From: Deltaproteobacteria bacterium
Lineage (GTDB): Bacteria > Myxococcota > Kuafuiibacteriia > Kuafuiibacteriales > Kuafuiibacteriaceae
Length of the DNA: 64,000 nucleotides
NCBI GenBank assembly: GCA_016703535.1
Contig: JADJBV010000001.1
Coordinates: 1,488,001-1,552,000, forward strand
Direction of reading: 5' to 3'
Shown here: piece by piece, positions 53,020 through 61,842 of the stretch
Layout of the letters: each line of letters opens with the position of its first letter
Position numbering within the stretch: position 1 is the first letter of the stretch
Translations under genes and position numbers: made by a program
Notes under the pieces: generated by a model
What the model saw: only the letters and a program-made list of their open reading frames with translations
Databases searched by the model: none
Told to the model about the DNA's origin: nothing

Positions 53020-53883
53020 GTGCCCAAACACGTCCATCGCATTGCCTTCTTTACCGCTGTTTTTGCCCTCGGCCTGGTGGATGTTGCCCAAGCCCAGAAC
53101 ACCGGCGCGGAGTGTCGGTCCAACCCACACCTCTCCCGGGCGAAGGACGAATACGAACGCCTGGAGTTCGATCGGGCCGCCAAGACGCTGCAGCGGGCGA
53201 TCGAGTTCTCCAAAAACTGCCGCTGGGACCTGGCCGAGGTCTACCGCCTCAAGGCCTTCGTCGACGCCGTCAACGCCGAACGGGAGCGGTGCCAGCGGGC
53301 CTTCGAGATCCTGTTGGCCTTGGATCCCGAGTACACGATGCCGGCCGACGTCCCCCAGAAGATCCGGGCTTGCTTCGAGGACGCCCGCAACGTGCCCGCC
53401 GAACGCCGGGAGCTGAAGTTGGTCCACACCTCACCGACCGAGGTCCAGCCCAACGCGCCGGTGTCCCTCCCAGTGAAGGTGGTCGATCCGCTCCGCCTGG
53501 TCGATCAGGTGCAGGTCTACTTTCGGCGCGAAGGCGTGAAGATCTACACGGTGGTGACCGCCCGGGCCGACGAAAACGTCTCGGTCGTCATCCCAGCCTT
53601 GTCCATCCCGCCGGACGAAAAGGGATACGGAATGGAGTACTTCATTCGGGCCGTCGACCGTTGGGAAGGCACCCTGGAAGAAGATGGCAACCCGAAGAAG
53701 CCGCTCCGGTTCCAGGTCGCCAAGGCCAACACCGACAGCTCCATCGTCGAGACCTGGTGGTTCTGGACTGGGGTTGGCGTGGTGGTGGTCGGCGGCGTTG
53801 CCCTGGCCCTGCTCGCGACCCAAGGCGGCGGTGACGAGGTCTCGCTCCGAGTGATCGACGGCGGCGTCGCCGGTGGAGGTTGA
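53020..53883 (+). CDS. Secreted helical-repeat protein with C-terminal membrane anchor
   Basis: A 287-residue protein from GTG 53020. Signal peptide (FFTAVFALGLVDVAQAQ); residues about 35-105 are TPR-like (YERLEFDRAAKTLQRAIEFS, RCQRAFEILLALDPEY). A beta domain (about 115-225) follows, and a C-terminal helix (WTGVGVVVVGGVALALLATQ) before a short tail GGGDEVSLR. Two bases separate its stop (53883) from the next start, so it is co-expressed with the FG-GAP gene. The arrangement of signal, TPR and C-terminal anchor is common in myxobacteria. Function unknown. Confidence 0.7.
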   Translation: MPKHVHRIAFFTAVFALGLVDVAQAQNTGAECRSNPHLSRAKDEYERLEFDRAAKTLQRAIEFSKNCRWDLAEVYRLKAFVDAVNAERERCQRAFEILLALDPEYTMPADVPQKIRACFEDARNVPAERRELKLVHTSPTEVQPNAPVSLPVKVVDPLRLVDQVQVYFRREGVKIYTVVTARADENVSVVIPALSIPPDEKGYGMEYFIRAVDRWEGTLEEDGNPKKPLRFQVAKANTDSSIVETWWFWTGVGVVVVGGVALALLATQGGGDEVSLRVIDGGVAGGG

Positions 53884-53884
53884 T

Positions 53885-56527
53885 GTGAAGCGCCTCTTCC
53901 TCCTGGCCGCGGGCAGCCTGATGGCCTGCTCCAACTACGTGCAGGATCTGACCATCACCTTCCCCTCGGTCAGCGCCCAACAAGCGACCAGCACCTTGAC
54001 CTACTTGGCGTTCGAGCCGCTGTTGCCCGGCAGCGAACAGTCCGACGTGCCGCGCTTCGTGGGGTGCGGCGAGGTCGGTGTGTTCCCGCCGGCCCGGTTG
54101 ATCGATCCGGATTCGGTCACGACCTTCCCGAACCTGGAGGTGCTCCAGGAGCGGGTTGGCGTCGACTATCCGATCGAGGGCGACTGGGACGTTCGCTTCC
54201 GCAAGCCCAAGGTCGACCCCAAGCGGAACCCGTGGGGCCTGGCGATGGTCTACCTGGAGGCCCGGGGTGAAGTTCGGGCGCCCCAGGAGCAGGGCGGCGG
54301 CATGGTGACCGCCACCTTGCTGGCGGGTTGTTATTGCGTCCGAACCGTCGAGGCCACCCACCCCAACTCAACCCTGGACGCGGCCGTCAAGAAGGCCTGT
54401 GAGTTGGTGGTCCAAGACGACAAAAAGAAGGACGAGGCGCCGCGACCGGTGCCGCTGATGACCGTGTTGCCGAAGGCGTTTCAGCTGAAAGCCTGCGGCG
54501 TGAGCCAACTGGCCGCCCCTCGAAACGAACAGCTCTCTCCCGGGCCGGCCGTTTGCCTGGAGACCACCCGCTGCGACGACAACCAAGTACCCAACTGCTT
54601 CGACTGCGGCGAAAACTGCGCCGAGCAGAGCAAATATCGGAACGCGCCGATCATGTTTACGGTGCAACAGCCCGGCGGCAACAGCAGCCCAACCAGCCAG
54701 GTGGTGTTGACCAACGAACTCGGTGAGGCCCGGGGCACGATCACCGTCGACGACTGTGCGGTGCCGATCGCGGTCCAGGCTCAGGTGGTGGGGCGAGACG
54801 ATCCTCCCGTCACTTTTGCCATCTCTTGTGTGAACCCGGCCCATGACTTCCGCTGTGAGGGTGATCTGCCGGCGCCCCTCGAACATGAGCCGGTGGGGAT
54901 CACCGTGTTGCCGGGTGGGGTCGGGAACCCGGATCGGGTGGCGGTCTTGTACGTGGCGGCGCCGGACTCCATCGTCCAGGTGATCGACGTCGCCAGCGGC
55001 GCGGTCCTCGCCGAAAAGACCTTCCCCGGCCAACAGGGGCGGGCGATCCACGGCTACTACTACGAGCCGGGCACCAACGATCGCTCGGGCGACCGACCGG
55101 TCTTGGCGGTGGCGACCTCCGACGCTCAGAACGTGCTCCACCTGCACCTGATGGATTGGAACTATCGGGCCAACAGCCTCACCGCCCACGACCAAGATAC
55201 GGGTGAGATCGCCGAAACCTGCATGGACTGGGTCTGCGGTTCCCAGTTCGCGTGCAACGGCTTGGCGGTGGGTGAGGAGGCCTGCCCCGGGGGAGGCCAA
55301 TGTTCGGGCGGCAAGTGTTTTGAGGTTGGCAACACCCTGTGCGACGGCGCGAATCCTTGCCCAACCGGTGAAGAATGCCTGTTGGACGCCCAACGCGGCC
55401 GCACCTACTGCTGGACCCAGCAGGGCAACCGGTCGTGTTGCCCCCCGGAAGACACCTGCCTTTGTGGAGATGGGCTCTGCGCGCCCGGCCAAGCGGGCTA
55501 CTGCACCTTCGTCAACCCCGCCGACCCCCCTCGAGGGATGCGTTGCCCAACTGCATTCGCCGATCCCTTGCCTCCCCCCAAGTGTGGGTGTTGGCTGAAA
55601 GTTGAGTTTGGCACCGAGGTGTCCTTTGCGGTCACCGACCTGGATAAGGACGGCAAGAACGATTTGGCGGTCGCAACCTCCAGTGATTTGCCGGTGGTGG
55701 TCTATTACTCGAGCGAGGCTGAAAACGGCGCCCTCTACGAACCTCAGGGCTGCAAGTGTGGTCGTTTTGCCCAGGCCCCGACCTCGTTCGAGTTGCTCAA
55801 CTTCGGCGGCACCGTCAACGGGCAGGGAGAAAATCCGAGTCCGGGCTCCATCGACCTGGTGATCGGCGCCCCGGGCGGGGCCTTCGTCAAATACGCCAAC
55901 GCCCGGCCCAACACCGATGGGCCCGAGTTGTCGTGTGGGCAGCCGCAGCGGGTCGGCGATCTGGTACCGGTGCGAGATGTTCGGCGCGGGCGATTCCAGT
56001 GCAACCCGTACAACGATCCGTCCTGCAACTCTTATGAGGATGTGGTGATCGTCGCGGCCAAGAGCCTGGGCGGCGGGAGCTTCGACGATCCGGGCACCAT
56101 TCGGATCGTCTACGGGGCCCCCAAAGATCTCTCCCAAGAGGACTTCTTCGACGACGCCAACTCAACTCAAGAGTTGATCCCCAAGCCATACCCAGGCCGC
56201 ACCGAACCCAAAGATCCGCGCACCGCCCAGATCGCGGACTTCAACGACGACGGCAACGATGACCTGGCGATCCTCTTCGGGGGTGGCGCCAAGCCCGAGG
56301 TCCACATCTGGTTGGGGGCCGCCAATCGAGGGGTGGGTGAGGTCGACCTGGGGGTGTTGGTGGATCAGTGCCCGGCCGTTGGCAGCAACAAAGAGCTCTG
56401 GGATTGCAGCGCCCTGCGGCGTTTTGCGACCCCCGACATCGACGGTGATGGCCGGGCCGAGGTGGTCGTCATCTGCGACGCCACCGCCATGAACGCGCGG
56501 CTGCGTTGGTTCCGCGGCGTCCAGTAG
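53885..56527 (+). CDS. FG-GAP/VCBS repeat lipoprotein, paralogue 2
   Basis: An 880-residue lipoprotein from GTG 53885 with GGAGGT upstream; the GTG at 53873 is an in-frame alternative. Lipobox LAAGSLMAC; mature start NYVQDLTITFPSV. Contains CDDNQVPNCFDCGENCAEQ and an Ig-like region (SQVVLTNELGEARGTITVD), matching paralogue 1. A Cys-rich insertion (about 445-570, CSGGKCFEVGNTLCDGANPC) is absent from paralogue 1. FG-GAP loops: VTDLDKDGKNDLAVA, DFNDDGNDDLAIL, DIDGDGRAEVVV. Confidence 0.78.
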   Translation: MKRLFLLAAGSLMACSNYVQDLTITFPSVSAQQATSTLTYLAFEPLLPGSEQSDVPRFVGCGEVGVFPPARLIDPDSVTTFPNLEVLQERVGVDYPIEGDWDVRFRKPKVDPKRNPWGLAMVYLEARGEVRAPQEQGGGMVTATLLAGCYCVRTVEATHPNSTLDAAVKKACELVVQDDKKKDEAPRPVPLMTVLPKAFQLKACGVSQLAAPRNEQLSPGPAVCLETTRCDDNQVPNCFDCGENCAEQSKYRNAPIMFTVQQPGGNSSPTSQVVLTNELGEARGTITVDDCAVPIAVQAQVVGRDDPPVTFAISCVNPAHDFRCEGDLPAPLEHEPVGITVLPGGVGNPDRVAVLYVAAPDSIVQVIDVASGAVLAEKTFPGQQGRAIHGYYYEPGTNDRSGDRPVLAVATSDAQNVLHLHLMDWNYRANSLTAHDQDTGEIAETCMDWVCGSQFACNGLAVGEEACPGGGQCSGGKCFEVGNTLCDGANPCPTGEECLLDAQRGRTYCWTQQGNRSCCPPEDTCLCGDGLCAPGQAGYCTFVNPADPPRGMRCPTAFADPLPPPKCGCWLKVEFGTEVSFAVTDLDKDGKNDLAVATSSDLPVVVYYSSEAENGALYEPQGCKCGRFAQAPTSFELLNFGGTVNGQGENPSPGSIDLVIGAPGGAFVKYANARPNTDGPELSCGQPQRVGDLVPVRDVRRGRFQCNPYNDPSCNSYEDVVIVAAKSLGGGSFDDPGTIRIVYGAPKDLSQEDFFDDANSTQELIPKPYPGRTEPKDPRTAQIADFNDDGNDDLAILFGGGAKPEVHIWLGAANRGVGEVDLGVLVDQCPAVGSNKELWDCSALRRFATPDIDGDGRAEVVVICDATAMNARLRWFRGVQ

Positions 56528-56537
56528 GACTGAGGTT

Positions 56538-59042
56538 ATGGTGATGTTGAATCGACGCGGCTTGATGCTCCTCTTACCTCTGTGGGTTGGGTGCGGTTCG
56601 GGCGAGACCTCCATCAAGCTGATCTTCCCCAACGAGGTCGCGAAGACGGCCACCCGGCGGCTCCAGGTCAACGCCTACAACCCAGAGACCAACGCCTCCG
56701 CCGCCATCGATCGAACCTGCGCCGACTTCAGCGGCAAGGCGCGCACGGGGACCCCTCCCGTCGGCAACCCGGAGCGAGGTGACTTCGACTGCCGAGATCC
56801 CAGTTGTCCGTCGAACTGGTTCGCCGACAAGGTGGTCCCGGAGGTCTCGAGCGGGAGGAAGGTCATCTATGTGTTGGGCTACGCCGAAGTCCAAGAGGGC
56901 GCGACGCCGATCCTCGAGGGCTGCAGCGATCAGTTCGACACCGACGGAGGTGGCGACGAACGCAACGAGGTGCCGGTCGAGTTGAAGTTGGTGATCCCGG
57001 ACAGCGCTCGTTTGGTGAAGAGCGGCGGTGATCGCCAGGTCGGGCGGGCCGGCCAGCCGGTGGGCATCCCGCTCCAGGTCCGGGTCGAGGCCGATGCCCC
57101 GGGCGGCGCCGGCGGACCCTACGTGATCCCCGGCGTGCCGATCGCCTTCACCTCGGTGAACGACGACTTTCGGATCACCACCGGCAGTGATCCGGTTCGG
57201 TTCGAGACCTTCTCCAACCAACAAGGCACGGCCGAGATCGGCCTCTTGTTGCCCAACCAGCCCGGACAAGGCGACGTCGAGGCCGAAGCGCCGGCCCTGG
57301 AGGTCACCAACAACGAAGAGCGCTCCAAGGTGATCTTCAGCGTCAGCGTCACCGATCCGGTGAACTTCCCGGTGCAAGAGGTGATCAACAGCGCCGGCGG
57401 CAATCGCCCGATCGGCGCGGCGATCGGGCAGTTGATCCAAGGTGGCGCCCAAGAGTTGGCGGTCCTCAGCTGCACCGGCACCGAAGCTGGCTGTAAGGCG
57501 GGCCACGTGGCCACCACGCCCTTCGGCGCCACCCACCTGGCGGTGTTTTCGGATCTGGGCAACAGCAAGACCAGCGTGACCATTGAAGCGCCCGTCAACG
57601 GCCTGGGCATCCTGCCGGTTGGCCTGGCGATCGCCAACTTGGTCCCCGGCGGCGGGGACGAGCTCGCCGTCGTCAACAGCCGGACCAACCGGAACAACTG
57701 CCAGTCCCGAGTTTGTCTGCCCAACCAACCGTGTGGTTGTTACCGAGCGGACCGGGCGGTGCAAACCGCTTGTCCGTGTGAGGGCTCCGAGGCCTTGGTG
57801 ATGGCAGCGGTGGGCGCCGGCGGACCCCTCCGCACCGTCGACCGGTTGACCTTGACCGGCTCCAACGCGATCGGCTTGGCCGCCGTCAAACAAGGGGCGG
57901 CCAGCGGCGCCGGCCTCTACAACCTGGTGGTGGCCCACCAAGGCCGGGCCAAACACGAACGACCCTGCGCCAAGAGCCCCCGTTGTTTGCCGTATCTGAC
58001 TCGGGAGGATTGTGAGGCCGACCCCTCCAAGTTGATGTCGGACTGCGCTTGTCTGGGGGACCCGGCGCTCAACTGTGGATGCCCGCCTGGTGAACGCTGC
58101 GAGTGCATCGGCCCCAACTGCAACGAACCCAATACGCCAGGGGTCTGTGTCGCGCGGGACAACTTGATCGACATCGTGGCCCGGACCCCGACCCAACAAC
58201 TCTACAACCGTTATGGCTGTCAGGAGCCGACCTTGTGGTGCCCGGCTCCCGGCCAACCCGCCGGCTCCAGCGGGACGTGCGGGGATCGCTTCCGAGAGAA
58301 CACGGTGTCGGGCCGGGACGGGTGCAGCTGCGCCATCCCGGATCAGATTCAGATGGGCGACGGAGACTCGTCGGTGAACGCGGCCGGCATCGCCGCCGGG
58401 GCCATCCGCAACACCGACGACTTTGATCTGGTCGTGCCTTCCGTCGGCGGGCTGGAGTTGATCGAGTCCAAGGCCAACAACAAGAGCTACGCATGGTCCG
58501 GATCGCCGATCGTCAACAGCCGAATCCAACAGGCGATCATCGCCCAGATGGACCCCCTGACCGACGGCGAAACGGCCGAGTCGCCGGCGGACGTGGTCTG
58601 GTTTTCGCGAGAGGCCTGCGTCGACGGCAACAACTTCCTCTCCCTCTGCCCGATCTGGCGCGACATCCCGCGCCCGGAGCAGAAGGGGTGCCTCGGGGTG
58701 TACTTCACCGCCGGCGCTCGTTCGGTGTTCGAGCTCCCCAAAGCGGGCGTCGGCGGCTGCCGGCGCCACTACCTGGATTACAAGCCCGACGGGATGTGTG
58801 TGGGCGACTTCAACAGCGACGGCAACCGAGACGTCTTGGTCTCCGCCGTCGACGTCCCCGATCTGTTGGTCTACTCGGGCGACGGCCGGGGCGGCCTGCT
58901 CGATCCCCCCGAACGCCTCGCCCTCCCCAGCGGTGGGGGTGGCCCGATGGCCTGCGGTGACGTGGACGGTGACGGCCGGGACGACGCGGTGGTGTTGAAC
59001 CTTGCCAACGGCGCCATTCAGATCTTGAGAAGTGGATCGTGA
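56538..59042 (+). CDS. FG-GAP/VCBS repeat lipoprotein, paralogue 3
   Basis: An 834-residue lipoprotein. ATG 56538 with TGAGG upstream; ATG 56544 is an alternative. Lipobox LLLPLWVGC. An Ig-like domain lies near residues 165-270. FG-GAP-like units include GDFNSDGNRDVLVSAVD and GDVDGDGRDDAVVL at the C-terminus. A Cys-rich insertion lies near residues 390-600 (CQSRVCLPNQPCGCY, CACLGDPALNCGCPPGERC). It starts 11 bases after paralogue 2. Stop overlaps the SPOR gene's GTG by four bases. Confidence 0.78.
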   Translation: MVMLNRRGLMLLLPLWVGCGSGETSIKLIFPNEVAKTATRRLQVNAYNPETNASAAIDRTCADFSGKARTGTPPVGNPERGDFDCRDPSCPSNWFADKVVPEVSSGRKVIYVLGYAEVQEGATPILEGCSDQFDTDGGGDERNEVPVELKLVIPDSARLVKSGGDRQVGRAGQPVGIPLQVRVEADAPGGAGGPYVIPGVPIAFTSVNDDFRITTGSDPVRFETFSNQQGTAEIGLLLPNQPGQGDVEAEAPALEVTNNEERSKVIFSVSVTDPVNFPVQEVINSAGGNRPIGAAIGQLIQGGAQELAVLSCTGTEAGCKAGHVATTPFGATHLAVFSDLGNSKTSVTIEAPVNGLGILPVGLAIANLVPGGGDELAVVNSRTNRNNCQSRVCLPNQPCGCYRADRAVQTACPCEGSEALVMAAVGAGGPLRTVDRLTLTGSNAIGLAAVKQGAASGAGLYNLVVAHQGRAKHERPCAKSPRCLPYLTREDCEADPSKLMSDCACLGDPALNCGCPPGERCECIGPNCNEPNTPGVCVARDNLIDIVARTPTQQLYNRYGCQEPTLWCPAPGQPAGSSGTCGDRFRENTVSGRDGCSCAIPDQIQMGDGDSSVNAAGIAAGAIRNTDDFDLVVPSVGGLELIESKANNKSYAWSGSPIVNSRIQQAIIAQMDPLTDGETAESPADVVWFSREACVDGNNFLSLCPIWRDIPRPEQKGCLGVYFTAGARSVFELPKAGVGGCRRHYLDYKPDGMCVGDFNSDGNRDVLVSAVDVPDLLVYSGDGRGGLLDPPERLALPSGGGGPMACGDVDGDGRDDAVVLNLANGAIQILRSGS

Positions 59043-59716
59043 GCGGAGCATCGGAAGTTGGGGCCCGTCGGGTGCGCCGAGCCTCCACCCGTCGAGAACG
59101 TTTTTGGCTGGCGATCGATCGCCGGGTCATCGCAGGGGCCGTCGGCGTGGTGTTGTTGATCGGCGGCCTGGTGTTTTTGGCGGGCATCGGGGTCGGCAAG
59201 GCGCTGGCCCCCCTGGTCCCCGAGGAACCGCAGCCGGCCTTGGCGGTGGCGCCGGCCCCAGCCCCGGGCCCCGAGCAAAAGCCCACCCCGGTCCGAGCCC
59301 CGGCGGTGGTGGAGCCCGCCCGAACGCCGGAACCCAAGGTAGTCGTCCCGGTCCCGTCCTCGGCCGTGACCCCGCCGGCGCCCCCCAGCCCGGTCCGGAC
59401 CCCGGCCTCCACCCCTTCTGCCAACCCAGGGGCCTCTCGGGAGGCCCTCAAGATCGTCCGACAAGCGCCCCGGTCCGGGTACGGGCTCCAGCTGGGGGCC
59501 TTCGAGACCGAAGCCCAGGCCTTGGCCTTCGTCGCTGATCACCAACAGGCCTTGGCGCCGGTGGTGGTCCACGTCTTGGCCAGTGAGATCCCGAAAAAAG
59601 GGACCTGGTATCGGGTGCGGGTGGGCCTCTACCAAGAGAAGGCCTCGGCCCAGCGGGCCTTGTCGCGCCTCGGCCCCGAGCTGGAAAAAAGCGCGATCGT
59701 CGTGAGCTACCGTTGA
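59039..59716 (+). CDS. SPOR-domain inner-membrane protein
   Basis: A 225-residue protein, GTG 59039 overlapping the previous stop (GTGA). A basic cytoplasmic N-terminus, one helix (VIAGAVGVVLLIGGLVFLAG, about 30-52), a long Pro/Ala-rich periplasmic linker, and a C-terminal SPOR domain (YGLQLGAFETEAQALAFVA, YRVRVGLYQEKASAQRAL, about 150-225). SPOR domains bind denuded septal peptidoglycan, so it may localise to the division site. The gene context does not show a partner. Confidence 0.85.
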   Translation: MSGASEVGARRVRRASTRRERFWLAIDRRVIAGAVGVVLLIGGLVFLAGIGVGKALAPLVPEEPQPALAVAPAPAPGPEQKPTPVRAPAVVEPARTPEPKVVVPVPSSAVTPPAPPSPVRTPASTPSANPGASREALKIVRQAPRSGYGLQLGAFETEAQALAFVADHQQALAPVVVHVLASEIPKKGTWYRVRVGLYQEKASAQRALSRLGPELEKSAIVVSYR

Positions 59717-60813
59717 TCTTGGTGCTGCATCGAAGCCGCCCGCCGCGGCGCCGGTTGACCGGCTTGGTCCGGGGCCTCCAGGAGGGAGGTTCACCCGTGG
59801 TCGAGGAGACCGTGGAAAACGCGGCGTCCATGCGGGATCTGCGGGCCGCCGTGGCCCGCCACAAACCCAAGGTGGTGATCCTGGCCGAAAGTTATGACGA
59901 CCCGGCGGCCTGCGATCAGGATCCGGACCGGGCCTATCGAGAGAACGCCGAAGCCGCCATCAGCCTGGCCGCCGCCGCCCTGGAGTTCATGGCCCGTCCC
60001 GTCCTGGTGTCCACCGCCGAGGTCTACGGACAAGGCCCCGGACCCTGGAGCGAAGCCGACCCGCCGGAACCCAACTCCAACTACGCCAACTCCATGTTGC
60101 GGGCGGAGCAGTTTTTGGCCCGGGCTTCCAAGTTGGCCCTGATCGTCCGTTGTTCGGCGATCTACGGCGACGGGCTGCAGGACGAGGTGGAGCGCCTCCA
60201 AGGTGGACAAGGTTCGAGCAGCAGCGAGTTGTTAAGCCCGATCTCGGCCTTCGAACTGGGGCGGGCCATCACCGGGCTCCTCCAGGCCGAACAGACCGGG
60301 GTGGTGCACGTGGTCGCCGGTGGTCCCCCGGCCAGCCGGGCCGAGGTCGATCAGAAGATCCTCGAGTGGACCGGCCTGCAGCCGGGGGTGCTGCGTTCGC
60401 CCACCGAACGACGCCGGGGCCACGCCCTCTTTGGCGATCGGCTCCGAAAGTTCCACCAGCCGCCCTCATGGACCGCGGCCCTGGAGGCGGCGGCGGCTTT
60501 GGCGCCTCCACCGATCCCCGAGGCCCCCGCCACCTCCGCCCCACCCGCCGCCGGCTCGCTCCGTTTTGCCAGCGGCCCCGGGTACGAGGCCCACCTCCAC
60601 ACCTTGGCCGCCGGTGAACGATTGCCGAACCGGGTGGCCCCTCGCCCCAGCACTCTGTTGGTCACCCACGGCAAGGTCCTGGTGGAGCTGCGGGTCGGGT
60701 CCGCCGAAGCCACCGACCACGTCTTGAAGGCCAAGGGGACCTTGTCGATCCCCGCCGGGGCCACCTTTTCTCTGCTGGCCGCCGACGACAGCACCGTGGT
60801 TGAGCTGGGCTGA
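59713..60813 (+). CDS. RmlD/epimerase-like protein fused to a cupin domain
   Basis: A 366-residue protein starting at TTG 59713 within the previous TTGA stop. Residues about 1-265 resemble the NAD-dependent epimerase / RmlD (dTDP-4-dehydrorhamnose reductase) fold: PKVVILAESYDDP, ENAEAAISLAAAALE, RPVLVSTAEVYG, LIVRCSAIYG. The N-terminal GxxGxxG is not seen, and the YxxxK active site reads YANSMLRAEQ, without the Lys. The C-terminal part (about 286-366, GPGYEAHLHTLAAGERLPN, GKVLVELRVGS) is a cupin barrel. Probably a non-catalytic or altered sugar-nucleotide protein. Confidence 0.65.
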   Translation: MILVLHRSRPPRRRLTGLVRGLQEGGSPVVEETVENAASMRDLRAAVARHKPKVVILAESYDDPAACDQDPDRAYRENAEAAISLAAAALEFMARPVLVSTAEVYGQGPGPWSEADPPEPNSNYANSMLRAEQFLARASKLALIVRCSAIYGDGLQDEVERLQGGQGSSSSELLSPISAFELGRAITGLLQAEQTGVVHVVAGGPPASRAEVDQKILEWTGLQPGVLRSPTERRRGHALFGDRLRKFHQPPSWTAALEAAAALAPPPIPEAPATSAPPAAGSLRFASGPGYEAHLHTLAAGERLPNRVAPRPSTLLVTHGKVLVELRVGSAEATDHVLKAKGTLSIPAGATFSLLAADDSTVVELG

Positions 60814-60822
60814 GGCGGCCCC

Positions 60823-61842
60823 ATGTTCAGCGTCACGACGTCCGCCGGCCTCGGCCGCTACGGCTTGGTCCTCCTGTTGGGCGGGCTCGCGTTTGTGGCG
60901 GGCCTGGTGATCTCCTTGAGTTTGGGCGCGGTCTCCTTGTCCTTCGGTGAGGTCTGGGCCGCGTTGTGGGGTGGGGGAGATGGCACCGCCCGGACCATCG
61001 TCCTCGAGCTGCGGGGCCCTCGCACCTTGGGCGCGGCCTTGGTCGGGGGCGCGTTGGCGGTGGTGGGGGCGGTGCTCCAGGCGGTGATGCGCAACCCGCT
61101 CGCCGATCCCTACGTGTTGGGCGTGTCCTCGGGGGCGTCGGTCGGCGCTTCCTTGGCGGTGGTGCTGGGCGCCAGCTCCCTTTGGCCGGCCGCGACCTTG
61201 GCCTTCGGTACCGCCCTCCTCAGCGTGGCCCTGGTTTACCGGATCGCCCGGGTGGGCCACACCGCGCCGCCCTTGCGGCTGTTGCTGGCCGGCATCGCGG
61301 TCAGCTCCTTCTCCACGGCCTTGACCAGCCTGCTCCTCTATTTTGTGCCGGAGGCGACCGCGGTCCGGGGCGTCTTGTTTTGGCTCCTCGGCGGGCTCTC
61401 GGGTTCGTCCTGGGCCACCTTGTTGCCCACCATGGTGTTGGTGATCCCGCCGCTCCTCATCTTGTTTGGCCTCTCCCGGGTCCAGACGGTGTTGCTCCTC
61501 GGCGACGAAGCGGCCCGATCTTTGGGCGTCGACGTCCGGCAGGCCCGAGGTTGGTTGATCGGCCTGTCGGCTTTGGTCGCCGGGGGCCTGGTCGCCTTCG
61601 CGGGCGCCATCGGTTTTGTCGGCCTGATCGTGCCTCATGCCTTGCGGCCCTTCACTGGGCCCGAACACGGCCGCCTCTTGCCCGCGGCCTTCCTCTACGG
61701 CGCCGCCCTGATGTTGTGGATGGACACCGCCGCTCGGATGTTGCTCGCGCCCGAAGAGCTGCCGGTCGGGATCCTCTGTGGGCTCCTCGGCGCGCCGTTC
61801 TTTTTGCTGCTCCTGTCTCGGCGAGGGGTCAGCGATGAGTGA
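60823..61842 (+). CDS. FecCD-family ABC permease (cobalamin/siderophore type)
   Basis: A 339-residue permease of the BtuC/FecD/FhuB family, about ten helices. Family motifs: LRGPRTLGAALVGGALAVVGAVLQ and NPLADPYVLGVSSGAS, GWLIGLSALVAGGLVAFAGAIGFVGLIVPH, and LPVGILCGLLGAPFFLLLL. With the ATPase overlapping at 61835 it forms an importer for cobalamin, heme or ferric siderophore; the substrate-binding protein gene is not present in the window. ATG 60823. Confidence 0.93.
   Translation: MFSVTTSAGLGRYGLVLLLGGLAFVAGLVISLSLGAVSLSFGEVWAALWGGGDGTARTIVLELRGPRTLGAALVGGALAVVGAVLQAVMRNPLADPYVLGVSSGASVGASLAVVLGASSLWPAATLAFGTALLSVALVYRIARVGHTAPPLRLLLAGIAVSSFSTALTSLLLYFVPEATAVRGVLFWLLGGLSGSSWATLLPTMVLVIPPLLILFGLSRVQTVLLLGDEAARSLGVDVRQARGWLIGLSALVAGGLVAFAGAIGFVGLIVPHALRPFTGPEHGRLLPAAFLYGAALMLWMDTAARMLLAPEELPVGILCGLLGAPFFLLLLSRRGVSDE

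Noticed and set aside
56574..59051. Open frame of 825 codons on the minus strand
   Set aside because: Antisense to the third FG-GAP gene; no domain and an odd composition rich in Arg/Gly/His.
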